64,000 nucleotides of DNA. Source: Paracoccaceae bacterium. Its GTDB lineage: Bacteria > Pseudomonadota > Alphaproteobacteria > Rhodobacterales > Rhodobacteraceae. This document shows positions 18,723-27,356 of the stretch, piece by piece. The notes under the pieces were generated by a model. It had not been told where the DNA came from and did no database searches. It worked only from the letters and a program-made list of their open reading frames with translations. The stretch is from assembly GCA_003567315.1 (NCBI GenBank), contig PWZT01000057.1:1-64000 (forward strand). Direction: 5' to 3'. The position numbers were made by a program, and so were the translations under genes. Position 1 is the first letter of the stretch; every line of letters starts with the position of its first letter.

Positions 18723-19678
18723 GGACGCTGGTGGTCCTGCACGGTCATGCCGATCTCTTCCAGATAGCGCAGCGCGCCGGGGTGGAAGGGGATCGGGGTC
18801 GAATCAATCGAGAATTCCGGCGTGGTGTCATTGGCCGCCGGGTGGATGGCGATCAGATCCTCCACATTCTCGTAGATCGCGCGCACGATGTTATAGACCA
18901 GCTCTTCATCCATATCCTCGTGCGCGATCATCACATTCGGGGTCGAGATGGTCTGCACGGGCTCATCGACCCCGTCATACATGCCCGCACGCAGTGTGTA
19001 GGGCGCGAAGGTCGGCTCCACCTCGATCGCATTGGCGATTTCCTCGTCGCTCATCGGCACGATCGCAATCGAGCGCGTGGTCGCAAGGTTCATGATCGAG
19101 GAGGTGGGCGGACCCACACTCCAGAACCCGGCGGCAATGTCGCCATCGCGCAGCGCATCGGCGGTCTCGTTGAAGTTCAGCCGCTCGGGCGAGAAATCGT
19201 CATAGGTGATGCCATTGGCCTCCAGCAGCGTTTGCGCGCTGACTTCGGTGCCCGAGCCCGGTGCGCCCACGGACACACGCTGCCCGCGCAGATCCTCGAG
19301 CGAGGTGATGCCGCTATCGGCCAGCGTCACGAGCTGCACGGCATTGGGGTAGATCGACATCAGCGCGCGGATCTCATCGACCTGCCGCCCCTCGAAGGCG
19401 CCTTCGCCGTGGAACGCCTGATAGACAGTATCGGCCAGCGCCAGCGCCAGATCACTGTCGCCACGCGAGACCAGCGCCACATTCTCGACCGAGGCCCCGG
19501 TCACTTCGGCGCTGCCGGTGGCACCCTCGACATGGTTGTTGATAACCTCGCCCACGCCGCCGCCATAGGGGAAATACACCCCGCCGGTGCCGCCTGTCGC
19601 GATGGAGAGATCCTGCGCCGAGGCAGGCATTGCGGCAAATGCCGCCGCAGCCGCGAAAGCGGCGAATCTGTAAGTCAT
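18719..19678 (-). CDS. TAXI-family solute receptor, copy 1
   Basis: A 319-residue periplasmic binding protein with signal peptide 'FAAMPASAQ' and the TAXI hallmark 'LSIATGGTGGVYFPYGGGVGEVIN'. 'LRGQRVSVGAPGSGTE' and 'PFHPGALRYLEEIG' are also family-typical. It should capture the substrate and hand it to the fused permease. Start ATG 19678 is preceded by GGAGGATA; the longer track ORF enters the intercistronic spacer. It is a tandem paralogue of the next gene upstream, with the same length and the same C-terminal 'DHQRP'. Confidence 0.93.
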   Translation of the reverse strand: MTYRFAAFAAAAAFAAMPASAQDLSIATGGTGGVYFPYGGGVGEVINNHVEGATGSAEVTGASVENVALVSRGDSDLALALADTVYQAFHGEGAFEGRQVDEIRALMSIYPNAVQLVTLADSGITSLEDLRGQRVSVGAPGSGTEVSAQTLLEANGITYDDFSPERLNFNETADALRDGDIAAGFWSVGPPTSSIMNLATTRSIAIVPMSDEEIANAIEVEPTFAPYTLRAGMYDGVDEPVQTISTPNVMIAHEDMDEELVYNIVRAIYENVEDLIAIHPAANDTTPEFSIDSTPIPFHPGALRYLEEIGMTVQDHQRP

Positions 19679-19739
19679 GGTATCCTCCCAGGATTTGATT
19701 TCATTGGCTCGAAGCATATTCAAGCTAGACGGCACGAAA

Positions 19740-19769
19740 GTATGGCGCAACTGATTTTCTGCGCCATAC
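19740..19769. promoter_or_regulatory. Intercistronic hairpin between tandem TAXI receptors
   Basis: A perfect 10-bp inverted repeat (GTATGGCGCA, 10-base loop, TGCGCCATAC) begins 27 bases after the stop of receptor copy 2 and ends about 60 bases before the start of copy 1. Such structures often stabilise the upstream message and lower expression of downstream transporter genes; that role is inferred. Confidence 0.55.
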
Positions 19770-19796
19770 GAGAGGCTCGCAGCCGTCATGCCCGGG

Positions 19797-20756
19797 TCAG
19801 GGGCGCTGATGATCCTTGAGTTCCGCGCCCTGTTCTTCGAAGAACCGCGCAGCACCGGCGTGGAACGGAATCGGGTTGGCATCGACGCTGAAGCCGATGC
19901 TCATGTCATTGGCCACCGGATGCACGGCAATCAGCGCTTCCTGCTGCTCGAACAGGGTCGAGACGATGCTGTGGACCAGATCCTCATCCATCTCGGCGCT
20001 GGCGATCAGCAGGTTGGGATTGGCAATGGCCTGCACATCCTCTTCCATCCCTTCATAGAGCCCCGCAGGCAGTGTGAAGGGCGCAAAGGTCTGATCGGCC
20101 TCCAAAGCGGCGGCGACCTGGTCTTCCGTCAGCGGCACCATGGCGATATTCCGCGTGGTCGCCAGATTCATGATCGAGCTTGTCGGCAGGCCCACGCTCC
20201 AGAACCCGGCTGCGATATCCCCGTCGCGCAGCGCGTCGGCGGTCTCGTTGAAGTTCAGCCGCTGGGCGTTGATGTCGTCGAAAGTGATGCCATTGGCTTC
20301 CAGCAACATGCGGGTGCCGACTTCAGTGCCCGAGCCCGGCGCGCCGACCGACACACGCTGCCCGCGCAGATCCTCGATATTCGAGATGCCGGAGTCCGCG
20401 AGTGTCACGATCTGGATCGCCGTTGGGTAGAGCGCGGCCAGCACACGCAGATCCTCGATCTGCCGCCCCTCGAAATCGCCCAGCCCGTTGAAGGCCTGAT
20501 AGACGACATCGGCCGATGAGATGGCGATATCGCTGTCGCCGCGCGCGATCAGCGCCACATTCTCGACCGAGGCGCCGGTCACTTCCGCGCTGGCGCTCAC
20601 GCCCTCGATATGGCTGTTGATGATCTCGGCCATGCCGCCGCCGAGCGGGAAATAGACGCCGCCGGTACCACCGGTCGCGATGGAAAGATCTTGTGCCTGC
20701 GCAGGAACTGCCAGCATGAAAGCGGCAACGCCAAGTGCCGCGGCTCTGTGGGTCAT
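19797..20756 (-). CDS. TAXI-family solute receptor, copy 2
   Basis: A 319-residue periplasmic receptor with signal peptide ending 'AVPAQAQ' and 'LSIATGGTGGVYFPLGGGMAEIIN'. It is the first gene of the TRAP-TAXI operon and is clearly homologous along its whole length to copy 1 (shared 'AEVTGASVENVAL', 'LNFNETADALRDGDIAAGFWSVG', 'SSIMNLATTR'). The differences are scattered rather than clustered, so this is an old tandem duplication and not a recent copy. The two may differ in affinity or ligand. Start ATG 20756 follows TAGGGAGG. Confidence 0.93.
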   Translation of the reverse strand: MTHRAAALGVAAFMLAVPAQAQDLSIATGGTGGVYFPLGGGMAEIINSHIEGVSASAEVTGASVENVALIARGDSDIAISSADVVYQAFNGLGDFEGRQIEDLRVLAALYPTAIQIVTLADSGISNIEDLRGQRVSVGAPGSGTEVGTRMLLEANGITFDDINAQRLNFNETADALRDGDIAAGFWSVGLPTSSIMNLATTRNIAMVPLTEDQVAAALEADQTFAPFTLPAGLYEGMEEDVQAIANPNLLIASAEMDEDLVHSIVSTLFEQQEALIAVHPVANDMSIGFSVDANPIPFHAGAARFFEEQGAELKDHQRP

Positions 20757-20984
20757 GGATAACCTCCCTAGGTTGTTTTTCTGGTTCGGATCAAGCGATC
20801 CGCGATGTATGTAGTCACCGATCAGGCCATACGCAAGTTTGTTGCGCAGGGCGGTACGGCGCAGATCCCAAGTTTCGCATATGCCTTGAAAACAAGCGGA
20901 TGGCCCCGGGCTGTCCTTGATCAAGCGCAATTCCAGCGCGTCGCAAATGTGTTACAATCCCGAACTGGAGGAGGAGGATCGACC

Positions 20985-21260
20985 ATGATCAACGAGAATG
21001 ACATTCTGGACATGACCTGTCTGACCCGCGCGCAGATCGACGCGATTGCAACACATGAGCATATCGACACTGTCAGCGCGGCGGAATTGGGGGAATACAT
21101 GATGCATATACATCATGGCCCGCAGAAAGTGCAGAAGATGATCTGCGAGGATATCGCAGAGGCGCTGCATCATGATGATCTGCCGACGGCAAAGGCGCTC
21201 TACAAGGCGCTGAAAGAGTTTCTGGCCGAGCACCCCGAGGCGCTGCGCGGCAATATCTGA
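20985..21260 (+). CDS. Small conserved protein, function unknown
   Basis: A 91-residue, mostly helical, soluble protein ('MINENDILDMTCLTRAQIDAIATHEH...'), with a central 'YMMHIHHGPQKVQKMICEDIAEALHHDD'. I do not recognise a characterised family, although small proteins of this kind occur in Rhodobacteraceae. Start ATG 20985 has GGAGGAGGA 6-14 bases upstream, much better than the longer ORF start at 20805. It is divergent from the TAXI operon. The several histidines and one cysteine could bind metal, but no known motif supports this. Confidence 0.8.
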   Translation: MINENDILDMTCLTRAQIDAIATHEHIDTVSAAELGEYMMHIHHGPQKVQKMICEDIAEALHHDDLPTAKALYKALKEFLAEHPEALRGNI

Positions 21261-21343
21261 GTGCGTGGCGCGATGAAGTGGGGCGTGACGCGTCGAGATG
21301 GCGCAGCGCGCATTCTGACGGGCATGCGTGCTGTCCGCGCGGA

Positions 21344-21403
21344 AAGCGCGCCTGACGGCGCGCGGCCATCGGCGAGAGTATTTGCGGCAAGGTGAAGGCA
21401 GAG
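21344..21403 (-). repeat. Dispersed intergenic repeat, copy D
   Basis: Reverse-oriented copy: GCGCGCCTGACGGCGCGC hairpin, then GGCGAGAGTATTTGCGGCAA. The core has diverged slightly (GCGGCAAGGTGAAGG). It lies between the convergent 91-residue protein gene and the NDUFS4-like gene. Confidence 0.8.
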
Positions 21404-21456
21404 CGCGCAGGGTGATATCGGCTGGCGCGGGCTGACCGGGATAGTTTATGCGCGGT

Positions 21457-21768
21457 TCAGTGCGTCCAGACCTGCCGACGGTTGGGAGCGAAGTTTTCCG
21501 CATAGCCGCCGGGGCGCAGGTTCGGCCGTCGCTGCTTGGGTGTGATGACGATGTAATCGATCCCGTGCGCGCGGGCATAGTCTTCGGCGGCTTTCTGGTC
21601 GTCGAAGCGCAACTGGACCTGCGAATCCATATCGCCCGAGCTGGTCCAGCCCATCAGCGGGTCGATCTTGCGCGCCTGCGCGGGCGAAAATTCCAGCACC
21701 CACTGCTTCGTCTTGGCCGTGCCGGATTGCATCGTACTTCTGGCAGGGCGATAAATGCGGGCACGCAT
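21457..21768 (-). CDS. NDUFS4-like Complex I accessory subunit
   Basis: A 103-residue protein of the 'ETC complex I subunit' family, homologous to the mitochondrial 18-kDa subunit NDUFS4 and found in alphaproteobacterial Complex I. Seen: '[14 protein letters not shown]', '[52 protein letters not shown]', the conserved core. It probably binds the peripheral arm of NADH:quinone oxidoreductase at the membrane. ATG 21768 is preceded by AGGAGGT. The gene stands alone; the nuo operon is not in the window. Confidence 0.9.
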   Translation of the reverse strand: MRARIYRPARSTMQSGTAKTKQWVLEFSPAQARKIDPLMGWTSSGDMDSQVQLRFDDQKAAEDYARAHGIDYIVITPKQRRPNLRPGGYAENFAPNRRQVWTH

Positions 21769-22034
21769 GGCAGACCTCCTCGATCACTTGCGGCTGTTAT
21801 GGGGAAAAAACACGTAGCGCGCAAGGCTTGCGGTGCAGGGTGCAGACAGGAAAGGGTCGGCCGAAAGGAGGGAACGAGGAGTAAGTCTTCCGCACCGGGC
21901 TTTTCCTGCCTGCGGCTCTGAAACTAGGACCACGACCCCATCGCGGCAACAAATTTTGCATCAGGGATGCATGTTAAATTGCCGCAGCGCTGCCCTTGCG
22001 TCGAAACCTGCGCTCCCACAGGCGGGAGACAGCG

Positions 22035-22625
22035 TCAGACCAGCTCCTCCGACGGGATGATCGGGAAGAACACACCGCCGGACCACAGCCCGAACCAGCG
22101 CGCGCCATCATGTTCCTGATGATCGCACAGCTCCACCAGCCGATAGAAACTCTTGCGGTCGATCAGCGCCTCGAGCTCCGCGCGGATCATCACATAAGGC
22201 GCAGGCTCTCCCGTTTCGGGGTCGCGCTCCACCCGCAGCGGATGCGACGCACCCGCCTCGGCCTCATCGCCCACATTGGTCACGAAGATCAGCCGCTGCG
22301 CCTGCCCGTCGCCCACGACGCGGAAATCCACCGCCACGAAAGGCGCGTCATCCACGGTGATCCCAACTTTCTCGACCGGGGTCACAAGGAAGTATTTCCC
22401 GTCCTCGAGTTTCAGGATCGTGGAGAACAGCCGCACCAGCGCGGGCCGTCCGATGGGTGTGCCCTGATAGAACCACGTCCCGTCGCGCGCGATCCGCATG
22501 TCCAGATCCCCGCAGAAAGGCGGGTTCCATTTGTGCACTGGCGGCAGCCCCTTGCCCTTGGATGCAGCAGTCGCCGCCTGCGCCAGCGCATCCGCCGAAG
22601 GTGTCACGCTATTTTGTTCACTCAT
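22035..22625 (-). CDS. DUF1285 domain protein
   Basis: A 196-residue soluble protein of the DUF1285 family. Conserved stretch: 'PPVHKWNPPFCGDLDMRIARDGTWFYQGTPIGRPALVRLFSTILKLEDGKYFLVTPVEKVGI', then a beta-rich second half ending 'WFGLWSGGVFFPI'. The function is not established for the family. Two ATG codons are possible (22637, MAKF; 22625, MSEQ); neither has a strong ribosome binding site and 22625 was chosen as the more usual N-terminus. It is divergent from moxR across about 90 bp, so the two probably share a control region. Confidence 0.85.
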   Translation of the reverse strand: MSEQNSVTPSADALAQAATAASKGKGLPPVHKWNPPFCGDLDMRIARDGTWFYQGTPIGRPALVRLFSTILKLEDGKYFLVTPVEKVGITVDDAPFVAVDFRVVGDGQAQRLIFVTNVGDEAEAGASHPLRVERDPETGEPAPYVMIRAELEALIDRKSFYRLVELCDHQEHDGARWFGLWSGGVFFPIIPSEELV

Positions 22626-22714
22626 GAATTTTGCCATTGGCTGCCCATGCGATATGTCTCAGGATATCAGATAGGCAGTCTGCGGCAAATTTCACCCATC
22701 GCGAAGGAGCGCTC

Positions 22715-23722
22715 ATGAGCACCGATACTGACCTGATCGCCGAGATCGAATCTCTGGGCGCGCAACTCGCCGAAGCGCGCCAGAGCATCAACCGCCGCTT
22801 CATCGGGCAGGATAACGTGGTCGATCTGACCCTGACCGCCATGCTCTGCCGCGGCCATGGTCTGCTGATCGGGCTGCCGGGTCTGGGCAAGACGCGGCTG
22901 GTGGATACGCTCTCGACCGTGATGGGGCTCAAGGGCAACCGCATCCAGTTCACCCCCGATCTGATGCCTGCCGATATCCTGGGCTCCGAAGTTCTGGATG
23001 TGGCCGAGGATGGCAAGCGCGCCTTTCGCTTCATCGAAGGCCCGATCTTCTGCCAGCTTTTGATGGCCGACGAGATCAACCGCGCCTCGCCCCGCACGCA
23101 GGCCGCACTGTTGCAGGCAATGCAGGAAGGCGAGGTCACGGTTGCTGGCGCGCACCACCAGCTTGAAAAGCCCTTTCACGTGCTCGCCACCCAGAACCCG
23201 ATCGAGCAGGAAGGCACCTACCCCCTGCCCGAAGCGCAGCTTGACCGCTTCCTTGTGCAGATCGATGTCGCTTATCCCGACCGCGCGACCGAGCGCGACA
23301 TCCTCATCGCCACCACCGGCGAGAGCGAGGGCGCTGCGCATGCGGTCTTTTCGGCGGAAGACCTCTTGGCCGCGCAGAACCTCCTGCGCCGCATGCCGGT
23401 GGGCGAGACTGTGGTAGAAGCGATCCTCGATCTCGTCCGCGCCTGCCGCCCAGAAGAGCCCGAGGCGCATCCTGCCGTGAAGGACGCGATAAGCTGGGGC
23501 CCCGGCCCGCGCGCAGCACAGGCGCTCATGCTCACGGTCCGCGCGCGGGCTCTGCTCGAAGGCCGCCTTGTGCCCTCGATCGAGGATGTGGCTGCGATGG
23601 CCCGCCCGGTGCTGTCACATCGTATGGCGCTCAGTTTCGCGGCCCGCGCGCGCGGCGAAAGCCTTGGCGCGATCATCGACCGCGTGGCCGCTGCCGCGAC
23701 CGATATGGAGGCCGCCGCTTGA
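22715..23722 (+). CDS. moxR: MoxR-family AAA+ ATPase
   Basis: A 335-residue AAA+ ATPase of the MoxR group. Walker A is 'GLPGLGKTR', Walker B 'LLMADEINRASPRTQAALLQAM', with sensor 'HVLATQNPIEQEGTYPLPEAQLDRFL' and a C-terminal helical lid domain. MoxR proteins act as chaperones that remodel or metallate partner complexes, usually with VWA-domain proteins; here the partner is probably the DUF58 protein encoded next. Start ATG 22715 is preceded by AAGGAG. The stop codon overlaps the next start (TTGA), which shows translational coupling. Confidence 0.93.
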   Translation: MSTDTDLIAEIESLGAQLAEARQSINRRFIGQDNVVDLTLTAMLCRGHGLLIGLPGLGKTRLVDTLSTVMGLKGNRIQFTPDLMPADILGSEVLDVAEDGKRAFRFIEGPIFCQLLMADEINRASPRTQAALLQAMQEGEVTVAGAHHQLEKPFHVLATQNPIEQEGTYPLPEAQLDRFLVQIDVAYPDRATERDILIATTGESEGAAHAVFSAEDLLAAQNLLRRMPVGETVVEAILDLVRACRPEEPEAHPAVKDAISWGPGPRAAQALMLTVRARALLEGRLVPSIEDVAAMARPVLSHRMALSFAARARGESLGAIIDRVAAAATDMEAAA

Positions 23723-24597
23723 GCACCCCCGCCGAGCTACGCACCCGCGCAGAGGCGCTGGCCGCGCCGCTTCCGGCGCTGCTGGCGCAGGCGGAAAAAC
23801 TCTCCGCCTCGGTCCTGCCGGGCGCGCATGGGCGCAGGCGTGCAGGCACAGGCGACGAGTTCTGGCAATACCGTCAGGCGACCTCTTCGGATGCAGGCGC
23901 GCGGATCGACTGGCGCCGCTCGGGCCGCTCGGACGTGCATTTCGTGCGCGAAACCGAATGGCAGGCCGCGCAGGCCATCACGCTCTGGGTGGACCGCAGC
24001 CAGGCGATGCAGTTCAGCGGCCACAAATCCCGCGCGCCCAAATCCGAACGCGCCCGGCTGCTCGCGCTCGCGCTTTCGGTGCTGCTGCTCAAGGCCGGCG
24101 AACGCGTCGGCCTGATGCCCGACCTGCCTGCCCGCGCGGGTCGCGCGCAGCTTGACCCACTCGCGCTTGCGCTTAGCGACGCCGAGGATGGCAGCGATTA
24201 CGGCGCCCCACCCCTGAGCATCCTGCCCGCGCATTCGCAGGCCGTGTTCCTGTCGGATTTTCTGGGCGACCCCGAGCCTGTGCAAGAGGCCGTGGGCCGC
24301 GCCGCTGATCGCGGTGTGCGCGGCGCGCTGGTGCAGGTGCTCGACCCGGCGGAAGAGGAGTTTCCCTATCAGGGCCGCTCGATCTTTGAATCGATGGGCG
24401 GCGTGCTGCGCCATGAGACGCTGCGCGCGAATGATCTGCAGGCGCGCTATCGCGACCGGCTGGCCGAACGCAAGGACATGCTCGCCGCGCTGGCCCGCGT
24501 GACCGGCTGGCAGGTGCTCACGCATCATACTGGCCAGCCTGCCGCATCGGCGCTGATGTGGCTCTGGCAAGAGCTTGACGCAAGACGGGGGCGCTGA
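23719..24597 (+). CDS. DUF58 domain protein (VWA-like)
   Basis: A 292-residue cytoplasmic protein with the DUF58 core 'GDEFWQYRQATSSDAGARIDWRRSGRSDVHFVRETEWQAAQAITLWVDRS' (about 45-100), followed by a VWA-like remainder ('AVFLSDFLGDPEPVQEAVGRAADRGVRGALVQVLDP'). The 'DRSQAM' segment is a degenerate MIDAS-like motif. The start codon is TTG at 23719, overlapping the moxR stop; no other in-frame start near this position fits. DUF58 and MoxR usually work as a pair; the client in this organism is unknown. Confidence 0.9.
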   Translation: MSTPAELRTRAEALAAPLPALLAQAEKLSASVLPGAHGRRRAGTGDEFWQYRQATSSDAGARIDWRRSGRSDVHFVRETEWQAAQAITLWVDRSQAMQFSGHKSRAPKSERARLLALALSVLLLKAGERVGLMPDLPARAGRAQLDPLALALSDAEDGSDYGAPPLSILPAHSQAVFLSDFLGDPEPVQEAVGRAADRGVRGALVQVLDPAEEEFPYQGRSIFESMGGVLRHETLRANDLQARYRDRLAERKDMLAALARVTGWQVLTHHTGQPAASALMWLWQELDARRGR

Positions 24598-27356
24598 TGT
24601 TCACCCTCGGCCCCCTCGGCTTCGCCACCCCCGCGCTGCTCGCGGGCCTGATCGCGCTGCCCGTCCTCTGGTGGCTCTTGCGCGCCGTGCCGCCCGCGCC
24701 AGTGATCCGCCGCTTTCCGGGCGTGGCGCTGCTGATCGGGCTGAAGGACGAGACCACAGAGACCGACAAGACCCCGTGGTGGCTCCTGCTTTTGCGCGCA
24801 TTGGCCGTGGCAGCGCTGATCATCGGCTTTTCCGGCCCGGTGCTCAACCCGCAGGCGGCGCGCGATGGTACGGGGCCGATCCTGATCGCGCTTGATGCAA
24901 GCTGGGCGAGCGCGCGCGACTGGCCGCGCCGCATCGCCCGCGCTGAGGAAATCCTCGCCGAAGCGCAGCGCGCTGACCGGCCTGTGGCCGTGGTGCCGCT
25001 GACCGACCTGCCCGCAGGCGAATCCCCGTTCCGCGCAGCCGATTTCTGGTCCGAGCGCGTCCCCGGCCTCACCCCCGCGCCGTTCACCGCGGAGCCGGAC
25101 GCGCTGGAAGCCTGGCTCGACACCCTGCCCGAGAGCTTTGACACTTACTGGATCTCCGACGGGCTGGAGCATGATTATCGCCCCGCGCTCAGCGACGCCC
25201 TGCAAGCGCGCGGCACGCTCACAGTGTTCGAAACCTCGCGCGCGCCCCTTGCGCTCGCCCCGCCCGAATTGCGCGAAGGCGTGGTCACTCTGACCGCGCA
25301 TCGCCCCGAGGGCCTGCCTGCGCAGGAGATCGAGATCACCGCGACAGGTCGCGATCCCGCAGGCGTCGAGCGAATGCTAGCCAGTGGCATCACGGAATTC
25401 GACAGCGACGCGACCACGGCGCAGTTGGAACTGACCCTGCAACCCGAATTGCGCAACCGCATCACGCGCTTCCAGATCGCGGGCACGCGTAGCGCGGGCG
25501 CTGTGGCGCTGACCGATGACGCGCTGCAACGGCGCAAGGTGGCGCTGCTGACCGGGCGCGAGGGGCGCGAAGGGCTCGACCTGCTCTCGCCCTTTTTCTA
25601 TCTGCGCCAGGCGCTGGAGCCTGTGGCCGAGCTGATCGAAAGCCCCTCGGTCGATGATCTGCTGCTGACCTCGCCCGATGTGCTGATCCTTGTCGATATC
25701 GCGCAGCTTGGCGAGGTCGAATCCGCGCAGATACTCGATTTCGTCAATGATGGCGGGCTGCTTCTGCGCTTCGCCGGGCCGCGCCTCGCGGCCTCCGATG
25801 TCGCCCGCGCCGAGGAAGACCCGCTTCTGCCTGTGCGGCTGCGCATCGGCGGGCGCACTGTGGGCGGCGCGATGAGCTGGGGCGAGCCGCGCACGCTGCG
25901 CGAATTTTCCAGCGATTCGCCCTTCGCCGGGCTCTCGATCCCCGGTGATGTGAGCGTGACCGCCCAGGTACTCGCCCAGCCCGACCCGATGCTGTCGGAC
26001 CGCACCATCGCAGCGCTTGCTGATGGCACGCCGCTGGTCACGCGCAAATTCTCGGGCGACGGGCAGGTGGTGCTGGTCCATACCACGGCCAATGCCGAAT
26101 GGTCCTCGCTGCCGCTCTCGGGCCTTTTCGTTGAAATGCTCGAACGCCTCGCGGTTTCCACCCGCCCCGCCGCCCTCTCGCAAGAGGCGCTGGCGGCGAC
26201 ATCATGGCAGATCGAGCGCGCGCTCGATGGCTTCGGACAAGTGCTGGACGCCAGCGACCGACCCTCGATCGAGGGCGAAAAATTCGCCTCCGGGCGTTTC
26301 AGCGCGACCATGCCGCCCGGGGTCTATAGCAGCGCGGCAGGCAGCGTCGCGCGCAATATCGGCACGCCCGAGATGACGCTCGCGGCGGCCACATGGCCCG
26401 CATCCGTGCAGGTCGAGCGCGATGCCGTGGCGGTTGAACGCGATCTGACAGCAATCTTTCTCACGCTTGGACTAGGGGTTCTCATGCTCGATATTCTCGC
26501 CGCGCTCTGGGTCTCCGGCCGGTTGCGCGGGGCCACGGCTGTGCTCGCACTTGGCCTGATCGGCCTGAGTGGCCAGCCCGCGCAGGCCGAAAGCGACGAT
26601 GACCGCCTCGCGCTGCAAGCCACCAACGCGGTCGTGCTGGCGCATGTGCTCACGGGCGATTCGCGCGTCGATGACATGGCGCGGGCGGGGCTCGAAGGGC
26701 TCAGCCGCGTGCTCTATGCCCGCACCTCGGTCGAGCCCGACCCGCCCATCGGCGTCGATCTCGAGCGCGACGAGCTGACCTTCTTTCCCTTCCTCTACTG
26801 GCCGATCACTGAAAACACGCCCATCCCGTCGGATGCTGCCTATTCCCGGCTCAACCGCTATCTGCGCGGCGGCGGGATGATCCTGTTCGATACCCGCGAT
26901 GCCGAGCTTGCGGGCCTTACCCGCACCACGCCCGAGGCGCGGCGGCTGCAGGCCATCGCCCGCCCGCTCGACATCCCGCCGCTCGAGCCTGTGCCCGAGG
27001 ATCATGTCCTGACCCGCACCTATTACCTGCTGCAGGAATTTCCGGGCCGCTATACGGGCCGCGATGTCTGGGTCGAAGCCGCGCCCGCCGAGGCCGAACG
27101 CGCCGAGGGCATGCCCTTTCGCAACCTCAATGACGGGGTGACGCCCGTGATTATCGGCAGCCATGACTGGGCCGCCGCCTGGGCCGTGGATGAAAGCGGG
27201 TCGCCCAAAGTCCGCCTCGGCATGGGGGTGAGCGGCGAGGAGCAGCGCGAGATGGCCTATCGCTTCGGGGTGAACCTCATCACCCATGTGCTGACCGGCA
27301 ACTACAAATCCGATCAGGTGCATGTGCCCGCGCTTCTCGAAAGGCTCGGCCAATGA
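24597..27356 (+). CDS. BatA-like/DUF4159 membrane protein
   Basis: A 919-residue membrane protein. The N-terminus is BatA-like ('LGPLGFATPALLAGLIALPVLWWLLRAVPPAPVIRRFPGVALL'), with a second membrane helix near 60-85. A long extracytoplasmic VWA/amidotransferase-like section follows. Another helix near 615-650 precedes a C-terminal DUF4159 domain (from about 665; 'YARTSVEPDPPIGVDLERDELTFFPFLYWPITENTP', 'YLRGGGMILFDTRD'). The ATG shares one base with the DUF58 stop and the stop overlaps the next start. It is probably the membrane platform for the MoxR/DUF58 pair; its biochemical task is not known. Confidence 0.88.
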   Translation: MFTLGPLGFATPALLAGLIALPVLWWLLRAVPPAPVIRRFPGVALLIGLKDETTETDKTPWWLLLLRALAVAALIIGFSGPVLNPQAARDGTGPILIALDASWASARDWPRRIARAEEILAEAQRADRPVAVVPLTDLPAGESPFRAADFWSERVPGLTPAPFTAEPDALEAWLDTLPESFDTYWISDGLEHDYRPALSDALQARGTLTVFETSRAPLALAPPELREGVVTLTAHRPEGLPAQEIEITATGRDPAGVERMLASGITEFDSDATTAQLELTLQPELRNRITRFQIAGTRSAGAVALTDDALQRRKVALLTGREGREGLDLLSPFFYLRQALEPVAELIESPSVDDLLLTSPDVLILVDIAQLGEVESAQILDFVNDGGLLLRFAGPRLAASDVARAEEDPLLPVRLRIGGRTVGGAMSWGEPRTLREFSSDSPFAGLSIPGDVSVTAQVLAQPDPMLSDRTIAALADGTPLVTRKFSGDGQVVLVHTTANAEWSSLPLSGLFVEMLERLAVSTRPAALSQEALAATSWQIERALDGFGQVLDASDRPSIEGEKFASGRFSATMPPGVYSSAAGSVARNIGTPEMTLAAATWPASVQVERDAVAVERDLTAIFLTLGLGVLMLDILAALWVSGRLRGATAVLALGLIGLSGQPAQAESDDDRLALQATNAVVLAHVLTGDSRVDDMARAGLEGLSRVLYARTSVEPDPPIGVDLERDELTFFPFLYWPITENTPIPSDAAYSRLNRYLRGGGMILFDTRDAELAGLTRTTPEARRLQAIARPLDIPPLEPVPEDHVLTRTYYLLQEFPGRYTGRDVWVEAAPAEAERAEGMPFRNLNDGVTPVIIGSHDWAAAWAVDESGSPKVRLGMGVSGEEQREMAYRFGVNLITHVLTGNYKSDQVHVPALLERLGQ

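Noticed and set aside
20917-20930. TTGATCAAGCGCAA as an Fnr box before the 91-residue protein gene
   Set aside because: Only the first half-site fits; the second (CGCAA) has two mismatches to RTCAA, unlike the perfect site before hemA.
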